Shown here piece by piece: positions 1 through 9,490 of a DNA stretch of 64,000 nt (positions are counted from its first letter, which is position 1; each line of letters starts with the position of its first letter). Where the stretch lies: contig NZ_BCVA01000001.1 of assembly GCF_001591505.1 (NCBI RefSeq), positions 186,001 through 250,000 on the forward strand, read 5' to 3'. The DNA is from Neobacillus niacini NBRC 15566. Its GTDB lineage: Bacteria > Bacillota > Bacilli > Bacillales > Cytobacillaceae. Under the pieces are notes generated by a model, which had not been told where the DNA came from, did no database searches, and saw nothing but the letters and a program-made list of their open reading frames with translations. The translations under genes and the position numbers were made by a program.

Positions 1-472
1 CAACCATTCCTTCGCTGCCAGCAGCTTGGGCCATCTCCATAATGAGTTGAAGTTTGGTTTCACTAGACGCGAATTCGTTAGGAGTTTGTCCAATTACCTG
101 AAAGCTATAGGTCAATAATGCATCTCCTGCTAAAATGGCAATGGACTCTCCAAATACTTTATGATTCGTAGGCTTGCCTCTTCTTAGATCATCATTGTCC
201 ATACTTGGCAGGTCATCATGGATTAGCGAATATGTATGAATCATTTCAATTGCGGCAGCGGCCATTAGACCGATTTTTGGATCTTTTTCAAAAGCAGCAA
301 GCGTAGCAAATACCAGTAATGGACGGATTCTCTTACCGCCTGCCTTAAATGAATAATGCATTGCTTCTTTAATAATAGGAGGCGCATTAAGCTTTTCCAC
401 CAAGGTTTGAAGCTCAGATTCAAGTAGCTGTTTATGTTCTTGTGTAAAAGCATCTAGAACTTTAGTAGTCAA
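1..472 (-). CDS. ispA: Farnesyl diphosphate synthase (geranyltranstransferase), 5' part only
   Basis: Makes farnesyl diphosphate from IPP and DMAPP/GPP for undecaprenol and quinone side chains. About 157 N-terminal codons are present; the rest lies beyond the left window edge. The translation contains the GGKRIRPLL substrate-binding segment and the first Asp-rich motif (HDDLPSMDNDDLRRG), both diagnostic of short-chain trans-prenyl synthases. I chose a TTG start at 472, which matches the usual N-terminus; it follows the xseB stop by three bases, and a Shine-Dalgarno sequence lies inside the xseB end. It is the last visible gene of the folD-xseA-xseB-ispA run, as in B. subtilis. Confidence 0.93.
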   Translation of the reverse strand, partial: MTTKVLDAFTQEHKQLLESELQTLVEKLNAPPIIKEAMHYSFKAGGKRIRPLLVFATLAAFEKDPKIGLMAAAAIEMIHTYSLIHDDLPSMDNDDLRRGKPTNHKVFGESIAILAGDALLTYSFQVIGQTPNEFASSETKLQLIMEMAQAAGSEGMV

Positions 473-475
473 AGC

Positions 476-709
476 CTATACCTCCTCTTCAATCGTAAAG
501 TTTTGTTTACGTCCGTCCTCCGTAATAATCTGTGTTAATTGTTCTTCGACATTTTTTAACTTATCATGACAGAGTTTTGACAGCTCCATTCCCTCTTTAT
601 AAAAGGCAATGGCCGCTTCGAGAGGGACATCCCCTTCTTCAAGCTTATCAACAATTTGCTCAAGCTTATTCATTGCTTCCTCAAAGGAAATCTTTTGTTC
701 ATTCGTCAC
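476..709 (-). CDS. xseB: Exodeoxyribonuclease VII small subunit
   Basis: The 77-residue small subunit of exonuclease VII, which together with XseA degrades single-stranded DNA to oligonucleotides. The sequence shows the family pattern [20 protein letters not shown], followed by an amphipathic second helix ([13 protein letters not shown]). Length is normal. The start overlaps the end of xseA by 11 bases, so translation is probably coupled; ispA follows after three bases. The cytoplasmic role is known from the family. Confidence 0.95.
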   Translation of the reverse strand: MTNEQKISFEEAMNKLEQIVDKLEEGDVPLEAAIAFYKEGMELSKLCHDKLKNVEEQLTQIITEDGRKQNFTIEEEV

Positions 710-2057
710 GATTTTCGCTCTCCTTTATGTTCTGTACATTACAGAGAAGGCTACCATCTGTTAATTGAATTTGAAGTGGTTCGTTCTCTTTTACTTGTTT
801 AACACTTTTTATTAACACATTGTCTTCTGAATAAACGAGACTAAATCCTCGTTCCATTATTTTTAACGGGCTTAAAGCTTGAAGCATAGCGAGAATTCTT
901 TCAAATTCGTTTTGTTTCTTCAAGAAGATTTGTCCCATTGCCCGTTGGATATCTTTTTTCGAACGCTCAAATCTAATTTCTGCATCACGATATACTACTT
1001 TTGGATGGTTTCGAATGAGTCGGTTATGAATCGTTTCATATTGGGACTTTTTTAGATCAGTCAATCTAGCAGTCCCACGTACAAGTGATTCTGTTAATTT
1101 ATCTACCTGTTCAAGTTTTTGTTCGTAAAGACGATGTGGATAACGAAATGCATAGGATTTTTGTGCACGCTCTAATCGTTGTTTTTCATATCGAAATCTA
1201 CCGTTCATGGATTGAAGCATCCGGGTCTTCCGCTGAAGCAGTCTTTCCATTAATTCATCAATATGAGGAACGGCAAGCTCTGCTGCTGCAGTTGGTGTTG
1301 GAGCACGCATGTCTGCGACAAAATCGGCAATCGTAAAATCAGTTTCATGGCCGACTGCAGAAATAATAGGGATTTCCGATTGATTAATGGCCCTAGCAAC
1401 TATCTCCTCATTAAAAGCCCATAACTCTTCAATCGAACCGCCTCCGCGCCCAACAATTAGTATATCTAAGTTTTCCATCTTGTTTGCTTTACTAATAGCC
1501 CGTGCTATCGAAGCCGCTGCATTCTCACCCTGTACAAGCGCTGGTAAAACAAGGATATTTGCAATGGGATAACGTCTTTTAATTGTGGTGATAATATCCC
1601 TTATTGCAGCTCCTGTTGGTGATGTTATAACCCCCACCGTTTTCGGATAACTAGGAATAGGCTTTTTTTGTTCTATTGAGAATAGCCCTTCAGCTTCAAG
1701 TCTTTTTCTTAACTGCTCGTAGGCTAAAAATAATTCCCCGATTCCATCTGGCTGCATTTCTTTAATATATATTTGATATTGACCACTTGGTTCATAAACC
1801 GAGATGTCCCCTTTTACAACCACCTTCATTCCGTTTTCTGGTAAAAACTTCATGGCACGTGATTGGCCAGCAAACATCACTGCAAGAATCCTAGCTTTGT
1901 CATCCTTTAATGTAAAATACATATGTCCGCTTGAGTGCTGTTTGAAGTTTGAGATTTCTCCTCGAACATGTACATCTTGTAAATGAGGGTCTGCATCAAA
2001 TTTTCTTTTTATGTATTTTGTTAATGCAAGCACAGATAAATACTTTTTTTCCTGCAT
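699..2057 (-). CDS. xseA: Exodeoxyribonuclease VII large subunit
   Basis: Catalytic large subunit (452 aa) of exonuclease VII. An N-terminal OB-fold (about residues 5-105) is followed by the catalytic domain with [14 protein letters not shown] (about 142-155), [16 protein letters not shown] (about 203-218) and SAVGHETD (about 233-240), then a long coiled-coil region that wraps XseB. Length is typical. It lies 13 bases downstream of folD and overlaps xseB, in one operon. Nothing unusual seen. Confidence 0.96.
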   Translation of the reverse strand: MQEKKYLSVLALTKYIKRKFDADPHLQDVHVRGEISNFKQHSSGHMYFTLKDDKARILAVMFAGQSRAMKFLPENGMKVVVKGDISVYEPSGQYQIYIKEMQPDGIGELFLAYEQLRKRLEAEGLFSIEQKKPIPSYPKTVGVITSPTGAAIRDIITTIKRRYPIANILVLPALVQGENAAASIARAISKANKMENLDILIVGRGGGSIEELWAFNEEIVARAINQSEIPIISAVGHETDFTIADFVADMRAPTPTAAAELAVPHIDELMERLLQRKTRMLQSMNGRFRYEKQRLERAQKSYAFRYPHRLYEQKLEQVDKLTESLVRGTARLTDLKKSQYETIHNRLIRNHPKVVYRDAEIRFERSKKDIQRAMGQIFLKKQNEFERILAMLQALSPLKIMERGFSLVYSEDNVLIKSVKQVKENEPLQIQLTDGSLLCNVQNIKESENRDE

Positions 2058-2070
2058 AAGGAACTCCTTT

Positions 2071-2925
2071 TTAGGACCGCAGCGTATTTTTTGCTGATTT
2101 AAGAGTGTTATACATGAGCATAGTAATGGTCATCGGACCTACTCCTTTTGGTACAGGGGTAATATAACCTGCCTTCTGACTTACTTCATCAAACGCAACA
2201 TCGCCGCAAAGCTTACCTGCTTCATTCCGATTGATCCCTACATCAATCACAACCGCACCTTCTTTTACATGATCAGCCTTAATAAAGTTGGCCAGGCCAA
2301 CTGCTGCGACAAGAATATCAGCTTGAGTAGTATGGTATTGTAAATCGATTGTTTTCGAATGACAATAGGTTACCGTTGCATGTTGATTAAGAAACAACTG
2401 ACCAACTGGCTTTCCTACAATATTACTTCTCCCCACGACAACAACATGTTTCCCGGCAACCGATATACCCATTTCTTCTAAGAGTACCATGATTCCGTAA
2501 GGGGTACACGGTAAGAATGCATCTTGCCCCGTCATCATTCTTCCAATATTTATCGGGTGAAATCCGTCTACATCCTTTAAAGGAGATATTGACTCAATAA
2601 CTCTTGTTTCATCGATGTGCTTTGGAAGAGGAAGCTGTACTAAAATGCCATGGATAGCGGGATCTACATTTAGTTCCTCTATTTTTTGAAGTAATTCTTC
2701 CTGGGTAGCCGTTTCTGGTAGTTCAATTAGTACTGAGTGCATACCTAGGTCTCGACAAGTTTTTTCTTTATTCGTCACATACGTTCTCGATGCATGATTA
2801 TTTCCAACAAGAATAACCGCAAGTCCTGGTGTAATTCCCAATGCCTTTAGTTTTTGGACCTCAGATGCAATTTCTACCTTTTTTTTCGCTGCTATTTCTT
2901 TCCCATCAATAATAGTTGCTGCCAT
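2071..2925 (-). CDS. folD: Bifunctional methylenetetrahydrofolate dehydrogenase/cyclohydrolase
   Basis: Interconverts 5,10-methylene-THF and 10-formyl-THF with NADP, supplying one-carbon units. At 284 aa it has normal length. Family signatures visible are [13 protein letters not shown] with the catalytic-type lysine near residue 54, [11 protein letters not shown], the nucleotide-binding segment [13 protein letters not shown] and the C-terminal [12 protein letters not shown]. An AGGAGG-type ribosome binding site precedes the ATG. Its neighbours nusB (upstream) and xseA (downstream) are in the standard Bacillus order. Confidence 0.96.
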   Translation of the reverse strand: MAATIIDGKEIAAKKKVEIASEVQKLKALGITPGLAVILVGNNHASRTYVTNKEKTCRDLGMHSVLIELPETATQEELLQKIEELNVDPAIHGILVQLPLPKHIDETRVIESISPLKDVDGFHPINIGRMMTGQDAFLPCTPYGIMVLLEEMGISVAGKHVVVVGRSNIVGKPVGQLFLNQHATVTYCHSKTIDLQYHTTQADILVAAVGLANFIKADHVKEGAVVIDVGINRNEAGKLCGDVAFDEVSQKAGYITPVPKGVGPMTITMLMYNTLKSAKNTLRS

Positions 2926-2956
2926 TTGTTTCTCCTCCTATTCATAATTAGTCGTC

Positions 2957-3346
2957 TTACAATTTTTCTTTTACCTTCGATAGGACCCCATTAATAAAAC
3001 GGCTGGATTGTTCATCTCCGTAAATTTTAGCAATTTCTATCGCTTCATCTAAAATAACATTTTCAGGAATTTCATCACGGAAATATAATAACTCGTAAAT
3101 AGCGATCCTTAATAAATTTCTATCAACCGTTGCTAAACGGTCCATCGTCCATTTTTCAAGATTTTCTTTAATGTATGGATCAATTTGATCTTTTTGTTCC
3201 ACAACGCCCAAAACTAGCTTGGTAAGGTAGTCATCTCCCGTTTCGCCTTCCAAAACATGATCGATTGCTGAAGATGGTTCTGTGTTACTTACATCAATTT
3301 GAAAAAGAGCTTGTAACGCTTTTTCCCTTGCTGTTCTTCTTTTCAT
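2957..3346 (-). CDS. nusB: Transcription antitermination factor NusB
   Basis: A 129-residue all-helical RNA-binding protein of the rRNA antitermination complex (with NusE/S10). The start at MKRRTAREKALQ was chosen because AAAGGAG lies 11 bases upstream and the N-terminus then matches the family; a longer ORF from 3388 has no ribosome binding site. Family motifs include ALQALFQIDVS, TVDRNLLRIAIYELLY and the C-terminal FINGVLSKV. folD follows 31 bases downstream. Confidence 0.95.
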   Translation of the reverse strand: MKRRTAREKALQALFQIDVSNTEPSSAIDHVLEGETGDDYLTKLVLGVVEQKDQIDPYIKENLEKWTMDRLATVDRNLLRIAIYELLYFRDEIPENVILDEAIEIAKIYGDEQSSRFINGVLSKVKEKL

Positions 3347-3431
3347 TATACCGTTAACTCCTTTAGAGATAATAATTAATTTTGTCAAATTTTATACAAC
3401 CATGTCGTATTAATGTTTTGTACATAAAAAG

Positions 3432-3440
3432 ATAATAGCA
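3432..3440 (-). promoter_or_regulatory. Possible extended -10 promoter element upstream of nusB
   Basis: Read on the minus strand the sequence is TGC followed by TATTAT, an extended -10 hexamer, about 85 bases before the nusB start. No good -35 hexamer is visible at 16-18 bases. It lies between the yqhY terminator and nusB, where a promoter is expected. Weak evidence. Confidence 0.3.
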
Positions 3441-3498
3441 CAACTAAAACTGATTCGCACTGTAAGAACTTATTTTTACCTAGAAGCAGTCTACTAAT

Positions 3499-3538
3499 AA
3501 CCAAAAAAGAAAAAAAACCAAAGGATTACTCCTTTGGT
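3499..3538 (-). terminator. Rho-independent terminator after yqhY
   Basis: A 9-bp stem (ACCAAAGGA / TCCTTTGGT) with a 4-base loop, followed on the minus strand by a long U-rich tract (3499-3516). It lies just past the yqhY stop and separates accBC-yqhY from nusB. Confidence 0.88.
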
Positions 3539-3546
3539 CAAATGGG

Positions 3547-3954
3547 TTAAATCTCTTCTTCCACTTCTGGTTCTAGCTTTTGGGTTTCAAAGGAAATGCC
3601 GACAACGTGAATGTTTACTGCCTCTGCTTCTAATGCAGTCATATTTAACAATGCCTGGCGAATGTTATCCTGTATTTTCCCTGCGACTGTAGGGATGGAT
3701 ACTCCAAATTTCATTAAGCAGTATACATCTACCGTAATTCCTTCTTCTGAAAGTTCCACTTTAACACCTTTACCATGGTTTTTCTTGCCTAAACGTTCTA
3801 CTACACCGGTAGCAAAATTCCCACGCATTTGCGCTACTCCTTCAACCTCGGAAGCAGCAATACCTGCAATGACTTCAATGACTTCAGGTGCAATCTCTAC
3901 TTTCCCATGCCCGCTGTTTCCTTGACTCATTTCTAGTACATTATACTCGCTCAT
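3547..3954 (-). CDS. yqhY: Asp23/Gls24 family envelope stress response protein YqhY
   Basis: A 135-residue Asp23/Gls24 protein. Signatures are VEIAPEVIEVIAGIAASEVEGV near the N-terminus and VDVYCLMKFGVSIPTVAGKIQ in the middle. In B. subtilis the homologue sits immediately after accBC and has been linked to control of acetyl-CoA carboxylase activity; the same position here (18 bases after accC) supports that job. The start MSEYNVLEM is preceded by GGAGGTG at six bases; the longer reading from a GTG at 3963 begins inside that ribosome binding site and was rejected. Confidence 0.92.
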   Translation of the reverse strand: MSEYNVLEMSQGNSGHGKVEIAPEVIEVIAGIAASEVEGVAQMRGNFATGVVERLGKKNHGKGVKVELSEEGITVDVYCLMKFGVSIPTVAGKIQDNIRQALLNMTALEAEAVNIHVVGISFETQKLEPEVEEEI

Positions 3955-3972
3955 AAAGTACACCTCCAGATT

Positions 3973-5328
3973 TTAGCTAGTTTTCATCACATCATGTAAC
4001 TCAAGAAACTTCGTATTGAATTGTCCCTCTACGAAACTTTCATGCTCAAGCAATCTTAAATGGAAAGGGATGGTGGTATGAACTCCCTCAATCACAAATT
4101 CGCTTAGTGCACGTTTCATTCGTGAGATTGCTTCTTCCCTGCTACTACCATATGTGATAACTTTCGCAATCATGGAATCATAATAAGGTGGAATGGTGTA
4201 ACCTGGATATGCTGCTGAATCAATCCGAACGCCAAAACCGCCAGGAGGCAAATACATATTAATTTTCCCTGCTGAAGGCATGAAGTTCTTTTCTGGATTC
4301 TCGGCATTAATTCGGCACTCAATTGCCCAGCCTGTAAACGTAACGTCCTGTTGATTTAACGTTAATTTCTCTCCAGAAGCAACTCGGATTTGCTCCTTAA
4401 TTAGATCCACACCTGTGACCAATTCTGTTACAGGGTGCTCCACCTGTATCCTTGTGTTCATTTCCATAAAGTAATATTTCCGATTGCGGTAGTCATATAT
4501 AAATTCTACCGTTCCTGCACCTGAATAATCAACTGCTTTTGCGGCTTTAACTGCTGCATTTCCCATTTCAGCACGAATTTCTCCATCCAAGGCCGGTGAA
4601 GGTGTTTCTTCTAAAAGCTTTTGAAGTCTGCGTTGAATAGAACAGTCTCTCTCTCCAAGATGGATCGTGTTTCCATAGGAGTCTGCAAGTACTTGTATTT
4701 CAACATGACGGAAATCCTCGATATACTTTTCTATGTATACTCCTGGATTACCAAAGGCAGTCAATGCCTCCTGCTGTGTAATAGAAATACCTTTAACTAG
4801 TTCTTGTTCATTTTTTGCCACGCGGATCCCTTTACCGCCACCGCCAGCAGTTGCTTTGATAATCACTGGATATTCAATTTTACTTACAAGCTCAAGCGCT
4901 TCATCAATATCATTAATGATACCAGTTGAACCAGGTACAATCGGAACTCCAGCTTCACGCATTGTTTCCCTTGCAATATCTTTCGTTCCCATTTTCGTGA
5001 TCGCTTCTGGGCTTGGTCCTACGAAGATAATATTGCATTCACGGCAAAGCTCAGCGAAATCTGCATTTTCAGCTAAAAAACCATAGCCAGGGTGAATCGC
5101 ATCACAACCTGTTAGTTTTGCTACACTAATGATATTCGTCACATTTAAGTAACTCTCTTTTGATAATTTTGGTCCAATGCAATAGGCTTCATCTGCAAGT
5201 TGTACATGCAGCGCTTCACGATCTGCTTCGGAGAAGACGGCTACTGATTCAATACCCATTTCTCTACACGCACGAATAATCCTTACTGCAATTTCTCCTC
5301 TATTTGCAATTAACAGTTTCTTTATCAT
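3973..5328 (-). CDS. accC: Acetyl-CoA carboxylase, biotin carboxylase subunit
   Basis: Carboxylates the biotin on AccB using ATP and bicarbonate, the first half reaction of malonyl-CoA synthesis. At 451 aa it has the standard size. The N-terminal domain starts [18 protein letters not shown]; the ATP-grasp glycine-rich loop [13 protein letters not shown] is near residue 165, the catalytic segment [15 protein letters not shown] near 288-302, and the C-terminal domain carries the family [11 protein letters not shown]. It lies 14 bases downstream of accB, in one operon with it. Confidence 0.97.
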   Translation of the reverse strand: MIKKLLIANRGEIAVRIIRACREMGIESVAVFSEADREALHVQLADEAYCIGPKLSKESYLNVTNIISVAKLTGCDAIHPGYGFLAENADFAELCRECNIIFVGPSPEAITKMGTKDIARETMREAGVPIVPGSTGIINDIDEALELVSKIEYPVIIKATAGGGGKGIRVAKNEQELVKGISITQQEALTAFGNPGVYIEKYIEDFRHVEIQVLADSYGNTIHLGERDCSIQRRLQKLLEETPSPALDGEIRAEMGNAAVKAAKAVDYSGAGTVEFIYDYRNRKYYFMEMNTRIQVEHPVTELVTGVDLIKEQIRVASGEKLTLNQQDVTFTGWAIECRINAENPEKNFMPSAGKINMYLPPGGFGVRIDSAAYPGYTIPPYYDSMIAKVITYGSSREEAISRMKRALSEFVIEGVHTTIPFHLRLLEHESFVEGQFNTKFLELHDVMKTS

Positions 5329-5342
5329 CCTGTTATCGCTCC

Positions 5343-5852
5343 TTATTCTGGCTTCACTAAAAATAATGGTTGTCCATATTCTACTAATTGTCCGTTCTTC
5401 GCAAGAACTTCTACAATTTCACCATTTACTTCAGCTTCAATTTCATTAAATAATTTCATTGCTTCCACAATACATACGATAGAATCCTTTGTCACAACAG
5501 AACCCGCTTTTACATAAGCGTCTGCTTCTGGTGTTGGTGAGGCATAAAAAGTCCCAACCATTGGAGAAGTAATTTTGTGTAAATTTGAAGTATCAGCCTG
5601 ACTTGGAGCATTAGTTACTGCTTCTTCCTGCTTTATTTCTTGTACAGGCGCTTTACTTGTAACTGCTTCTGGCTGCACGACAGGAACTGCCTGAGCCACT
5701 GCTGCTTGTGGTACTTGTACAGTGGTAACAGTTGTAGTTCCAAGATTTTTTTTCATTTTAATTTTTGAGCCTTCAATTTCATATACAAATTCATCAATGC
5801 TGGATTGGTCCACTAATTTAATTAATTCACGAATTTCTTGTACTTTTAACAA
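5343..5852 (-). CDS. accB: Acetyl-CoA carboxylase biotin carboxyl carrier protein
   Basis: Carries the biotin shuttled between AccC and the carboxyltransferase. The C-terminal biotinyl domain contains [12 protein letters not shown] with the biotinylated lysine at about residue 133 of 169; an Ala/Pro/Val/Gln-rich linker (about 45-90) precedes it. I place the start at a TTG (5852) with AAGGAG eight bases upstream; the upstream in-frame GTG overlaps the ribosome binding site. First gene of the accB-accC-yqhY operon. Confidence 0.95.
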   Translation of the reverse strand: MLKVQEIRELIKLVDQSSIDEFVYEIEGSKIKMKKNLGTTTVTTVQVPQAAVAQAVPVVQPEAVTSKAPVQEIKQEEAVTNAPSQADTSNLHKITSPMVGTFYASPTPEADAYVKAGSVVTKDSIVCIVEAMKLFNEIEAEVNGEIVEVLAKNGQLVEYGQPLFLVKPE

Positions 5853-5876
5853 TCTAAACACTCCTTGTCCTGCTAG

Positions 5877-5895
5877 ATTAAGACTAACTACTAAT
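5877..5895 (-). promoter_or_regulatory. Candidate FapR-like operator at the accB promoter
   Basis: On the minus strand the site reads ATTAGTAGTTAGTCTTAAT, which resembles the FapR operator pattern (TTAGTACC...CTAA-type, AT-rich inverted repeat) except for GT in place of the usual CC. It lies immediately downstream of the -10 hexamer, where FapR repressor sites usually sit. accBC is not a classical FapR target in B. subtilis, so this is inference. Confidence 0.35.
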
Positions 5896-5925
5896 ACTAT
5901 ACGCTAATATCTTATTAAAGTTCAA
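5896..5925 (-). promoter_or_regulatory. Sigma-A-type promoter of accB
   Basis: On the minus strand TTGAAC (5925-5920) and TATAGT (5901-5896) are separated by 18 bases, a good vegetative promoter about 45-50 bases before the accB start. Confidence 0.65.
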
Positions 5926-5987
5926 TATTCTTGTTAAGTGAACAGTAAAAAAAGGAAAGCAGGAGCTCTCCTTATAGGTCTATCGGA

Positions 5988-6548
5988 TTATTTAGTTGGC
6001 TGGAATTCAACAGCAACAAAGTTAGTTTCGCCAATTTCTTTCTTAACCATTTGGATAATTGCATTTGCTTCGGATTTAGAAGACTCTTTATTAGACTTTA
6101 CAATAATTTTAACTGTTGAACCATCTGCTCTAACAAGGGCATCCTCATAATCCATAGCTTTAATTAAAGTTTCAAGCATTTCTTCCTTTTGGGCAATTTC
6201 ATTTAATTTTTTCATTTGATCCACTGCTTCGCTTCTTTCAGCCGCTGGAAGATCAGTCGTTGCCACAACAGCGTTTAATTGTTCCTTTAATTCGCTGCGT
6301 TCATCTTGAAGCTTTAATCGTAGTGCTTCAAATTCTTCATCACCAGCAACTGAAGAAATAACAGTGTCGCCTTCTTTTGCTTCAGTATCAGTTTTCGTTT
6401 CTTTTTCCTTTGAATCTGCTTTCTCTTCTTGCTTCACTGCAGCAAGTTCATTGCTTTTTTGTTCCGGAGAAGTAATGTAATAAACGGACAATACAACCAC
6501 CAAACTTAACATAGTTAACAACCAAACTGTTTGTTTTTTCAATAACAT
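5988..6548 (-). CDS. spoIIIAH: Stage III sporulation protein AH
   Basis: Mother-cell half of the SpoIIQ-SpoIIIAH channel that zips the engulfing membranes and forms a ring related to type III secretion YscJ proteins. At 186 aa it has one N-terminal membrane segment (KQTVWLLTMLSLVVVLSVYY), a Lys/Glu-rich linker and a C-terminal ring-building domain (about 95-186). The start MLLKKQTVW has AAGGGGG upstream; the longer ORF upstream runs back into spoIIIAG. Last gene of the eight-gene spoIIIA operon. Confidence 0.94.
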   Translation of the reverse strand: MLLKKQTVWLLTMLSLVVVLSVYYITSPEQKSNELAAVKQEEKADSKEKETKTDTEAKEGDTVISSVAGDEEFEALRLKLQDERSELKEQLNAVVATTDLPAAERSEAVDQMKKLNEIAQKEEMLETLIKAMDYEDALVRADGSTVKIIVKSNKESSKSEANAIIQMVKKEIGETNFVAVEFQPTK

Positions 6549-6564
6549 TTTTAATATCCCCCTT

Positions 6565-7215
6565 TTATTTTTTAGGCATAACGGCAACGCGATGACTTGG
6601 TACATCAAGTGATCTTGTTACTGCCTCAATAATATTTTTTTTAATTTGAATATTTCCTGCTCCTTTAGCCACCACTAATACTCCACGAATAGCAGGTTTT
6701 TGATATTCAACCACAATGGGTACCTCTTTCTCTCCTTCACGAATAATGACTAATTGCTGGTCCGTGGAGGTATCCTGTACCTTTCGTTCCCCGCCCTCAT
6801 TGTCTTTTTCTTCCGTTGTCTGAGATTTTGTCACCGTATTTTTCTCGAGAATTTTCTTGTCAGTAGAATCAATGTTCACGACAACCGTTACATCGTCTAC
6901 ACCCAGCATTTCTTCCAGTGCCTTCTTAAGCTGCTTTTCATACTCTTCCTCGTATCCAGAAATACTTTTATTATTTGAGTCCTTCTTAAGGCTAAACGCC
7001 TCAACATCAGTAGTTTCTGCTTGGCTCGTGGTTACAGCCTTACTATCAAGCGGAGCTGATTTATCGGAAAATAGTACATTTCCAACAATCATGAATGCAG
7101 CACCGATGCACAGCACTAGAATCATATATTGATATTTCCCGGACTTTTTATCGGAAGTCTCACCCTTAGCCATTATGTTTTTCAACCATGAAAATGGTCC
7201 TTTATTATTTTCCAT
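6565..7215 (-). CDS. spoIIIAG: Stage III sporulation protein AG
   Basis: A 216-residue component of the SpoIIIA feeding-tube complex; the family forms a large ring in the intermembrane space of the forespore. The sequence shows a cytoplasmic N-terminus (GPFSWLKNI), one membrane segment (about residues 31-50), then an extracytoplasmic ring-building region with EEMLGVDDVTVVVNIDS and the C-terminal RGVLVVAKGAGN. It starts just after spoIIIAF ends. Confidence 0.94.
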   Translation of the reverse strand: MENNKGPFSWLKNIMAKGETSDKKSGKYQYMILVLCIGAAFMIVGNVLFSDKSAPLDSKAVTTSQAETTDVEAFSLKKDSNNKSISGYEEEYEKQLKKALEEMLGVDDVTVVVNIDSTDKKILEKNTVTKSQTTEEKDNEGGERKVQDTSTDQQLVIIREGEKEVPIVVEYQKPAIRGVLVVAKGAGNIQIKKNIIEAVTRSLDVPSHRVAVMPKK

Positions 7216-7216
7216 T

Positions 7217-7837
7217 CTACTTATTCATCCCCCCTTCAACCGAGATCTCAATTGCTTTTTCAGTGACATTCCATTGCTGCGAAAGAAATGCGGCGATTTC
7301 TTCTGATTCTTCTGTTGGTTCCTTAGATGGAAGAGGTGTTTCGGTAGTAATACTAACTGGTTGTATAGCTTCGACTGTCCTTAAAGATGATTCTGGCTGT
7401 TTTAATAGCACGGTAACCATTTCTAGGTTTTCAGGGAATGATTCTTGGCTATCATCCTTGGTTGTAAGATTAATTTTTGCAATTTCCAAACCAAATTGTT
7501 CCATCAACTCCTCCTCTACTCCCTTTTCAAGCTGGACAGCCATTGTTTCTAAAATATATGCATGATTGGAGGCTTGTATTTCTTTTTTCTGCATTTCTAT
7601 TAAATTTTCCATATTTTTTTCTCCAGAATCCTGAAATGTGGGAATCTGAGCCATCACAGTTTCAAAATCCTTAGAGAGTAACTTAAAAATCGGCGTAAGG
7701 ATGATGGCAATAAGCAGCAGCCCCGTAACCATTTTTGTATATTTTTGTAGATTTGTATTAGGCAGCAGCATATCAATAACCGTTGCTAAAAGAATAAATA
7801 GGATGATATTCGTAACCCACTCTATTAAAAACTGCAT
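7217..7837 (-). CDS. spoIIIAF: Stage III sporulation protein AF
   Basis: A 206-residue protein with two N-terminal membrane segments (ITNIILFILLATVIDMLLPN-like stretch and VTGLLLIAIILTPIF) and a C-terminal extracytoplasmic domain with a ring-building fold, as in the SpoIIIAF family. I start it at MQFLIEWVTN (7837), with AGGGGAG upstream; the 46-codon longer ORF overlaps spoIIIAE out of frame and has no family similarity. It is 11 bases downstream of spoIIIAE. Confidence 0.92.
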   Translation of the reverse strand: MQFLIEWVTNIILFILLATVIDMLLPNTNLQKYTKMVTGLLLIAIILTPIFKLLSKDFETVMAQIPTFQDSGEKNMENLIEMQKKEIQASNHAYILETMAVQLEKGVEEELMEQFGLEIAKINLTTKDDSQESFPENLEMVTVLLKQPESSLRTVEAIQPVSITTETPLPSKEPTEESEEIAAFLSQQWNVTEKAIEISVEGGMNK

Positions 7838-7848
7838 AACGTTCTCCC

Positions 7849-9048
7849 CTATCTCATCATCATTGTTAAATTCCCTGCTGCGACAATTACTGTAATACTT
7901 AAAAAAAACATGAGAGAGACAATACCTAGCGCTGCAAAAACATAGATAACACTTTTGCTGATGATATCTAAGCATTTAATAACGGGACCCCCGCCTAATG
8001 GCTGTAATATCGCAGCTGCAAATTTATAAATAAAGGCGATCATCAATATTTTAAAAGCAGGGAATGCCACGATAATGAGGAGAATAGCAACCCCTGCAAT
8101 ACCCACTGAATTCTTCAATAATCCAGATGCACTTACTACTGTATCAGCTGCGTCAGTGAAGATTCTGCCAATGACAGGAATAAAGTTGCCTGTAACGAAT
8201 TTTGCTGTACGGATGGCTACACCATCCGTTATGGCAGTAGAAGCACCTTGGACCGATATGACTCCAAGAAAGACCGTCAAGAAAAGCCCCATTAAACCAA
8301 TGCTCCAGTTTCTTAACAGCTGTGCCAGCTGTGTCACTTTATACTGGTCTGACATCGTACTCACGATACTTAAAAGAGTGGCTAAAAAGAGAAGTGGGAG
8401 TATAACAAATTGCATAAACATTCCGCTGATATTCATTAAAAATAAGATAACTGGATGAAAGAAAGCGGCTGAGATTATTCCTCCAGAAGAAGCGATCAAG
8501 GCTAACAAAAGCGGAATCAGCGCAAGCACGAATGAAATCATGCTTCCAATAGCCTCATTGGTATATTGTATGACGATATGAAAACTATTAAGGGCAATTA
8601 TTACTAGGACCATATAGACAATGGAGTAGGCAACTTTACTGACGGTACTGCTCTCAAATGCATTTTGCATCGATTGGAGAAACATACTGAATATCGTTAG
8701 CAGGATTAATGAACCTAGCAGTTTACCATTTACAACAAATTCATGAAACAAGAATTTAATGATTCCCTGTGTCCATTCCTTAAAGGAGAATTGCTTGTCC
8801 CCCTTTACAAAATCGTACAGACTCCCCTTTTGGCTTTCAGGGAGAAAGCCGCCATATTTAGTTTGAATATCCTCCCAATATTGTTTAAGTTCTGTTAAAT
8901 CCATAGTTTCAAGCTGTGCATCTACTAATTCCTGCGGGGATAGAGGTGTATGGTTATCCTTCACTTCTTCGTTAGCTTGTACATTTGTTGAAGTAAAAAA
9001 TAGAAATAATAGAATCATAATGGGAATAATCTGCAGCTTTTGCTTCAT
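7849..9048 (-). CDS. spoIIIAE: Stage III sporulation protein AE
   Basis: A polytopic membrane protein of about 399 aa, probably the channel core of the SpoIIIA complex. It has a cleavable-looking signal sequence ending TSTNVQA, an extracytoplasmic segment of about 90 residues, then seven to eight hydrophobic spans (from about residue 105 to the end). Motifs include RTAKFVTGNFIPVIGRIFTDAADTV. Two adjacent ATG codons (9051 and 9048) follow GAGGTG; the second has the better spacing. The in-frame GTG at 9057 is part of the ribosome binding site. Confidence 0.93.
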   Translation of the reverse strand: MKQKLQIIPIMILLFLFFTSTNVQANEEVKDNHTPLSPQELVDAQLETMDLTELKQYWEDIQTKYGGFLPESQKGSLYDFVKGDKQFSFKEWTQGIIKFLFHEFVVNGKLLGSLILLTIFSMFLQSMQNAFESSTVSKVAYSIVYMVLVIIALNSFHIVIQYTNEAIGSMISFVLALIPLLLALIASSGGIISAAFFHPVILFLMNISGMFMQFVILPLLFLATLLSIVSTMSDQYKVTQLAQLLRNWSIGLMGLFLTVFLGVISVQGASTAITDGVAIRTAKFVTGNFIPVIGRIFTDAADTVVSASGLLKNSVGIAGVAILLIIVAFPAFKILMIAFIYKFAAAILQPLGGGPVIKCLDIISKSVIYVFAALGIVSLMFFLSITVIVAAGNLTMMMR

Positions 9049-9084
9049 CATTTTCACCTCATATTTTCAAAAGGAAATGCCTTT

Positions 9085-9474
9085 CTAGCTTGGAATCAGC
9101 TTAATTATTGTTTCAATCATGACGGTTAAAATTGGAATTGCCATCGCCAGTATCAACACCTTTCCAGCGAGTTCAATTTTTGAAGCCACTGCCCCTTGGC
9201 CTGCGTCCTTGGTAATTTGAGATGCAAACTCAGCAATATAGGCAATTCCAATGATTTTTAGTATGGTCTCTACGTAGATCAAATTTACATTTGCATTCAC
9301 TGCAAGCTTTTCAAGCATATGAATAATTTCATATATTTTATCGACAAGAAACAGAAAAATGCTGCAGCCAACAAATACAATTAACAGGAAGGCGAAATTA
9401 GGTTTTTGCTCTTTAATGATTAAAGCAAGGAAGGTTGCAACAAGAGCCACGCCAACTATCTTAATAATTTCAAT
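9085..9474 (-). CDS. spoIIIAD: Stage III sporulation protein AD, probable ATT start
   Basis: A small membrane protein of the SpoIIIA complex with three or four hydrophobic spans. The segments LALIIKEQKPNFAFLLI, NVNLIYVETILKIIGIAYIAEF and KDAGQGAVASKIELAGK match SpoIIIAD closely. The only in-frame ATG/GTG/TTG candidate is a GTG at 9450, which lacks a ribosome binding site and removes the first conserved residues. An ATT at 9474, eight bases after AAGGAGG, gives (M)EIIKIVGVALVATF, matching the family N-terminus and a length of 129 aa. spoIIIAC ends 16 bases upstream. Confidence 0.88.
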   Translation of the reverse strand: MEIIKIVGVALVATFLALIIKEQKPNFAFLLIVFVGCSIFLFLVDKIYEIIHMLEKLAVNANVNLIYVETILKIIGIAYIAEFASQITKDAGQGAVASKIELAGKVLILAMAIPILTVMIETIIKLIPS

Positions 9475-9490
9475 GGCAAAGCCCTCCTTT

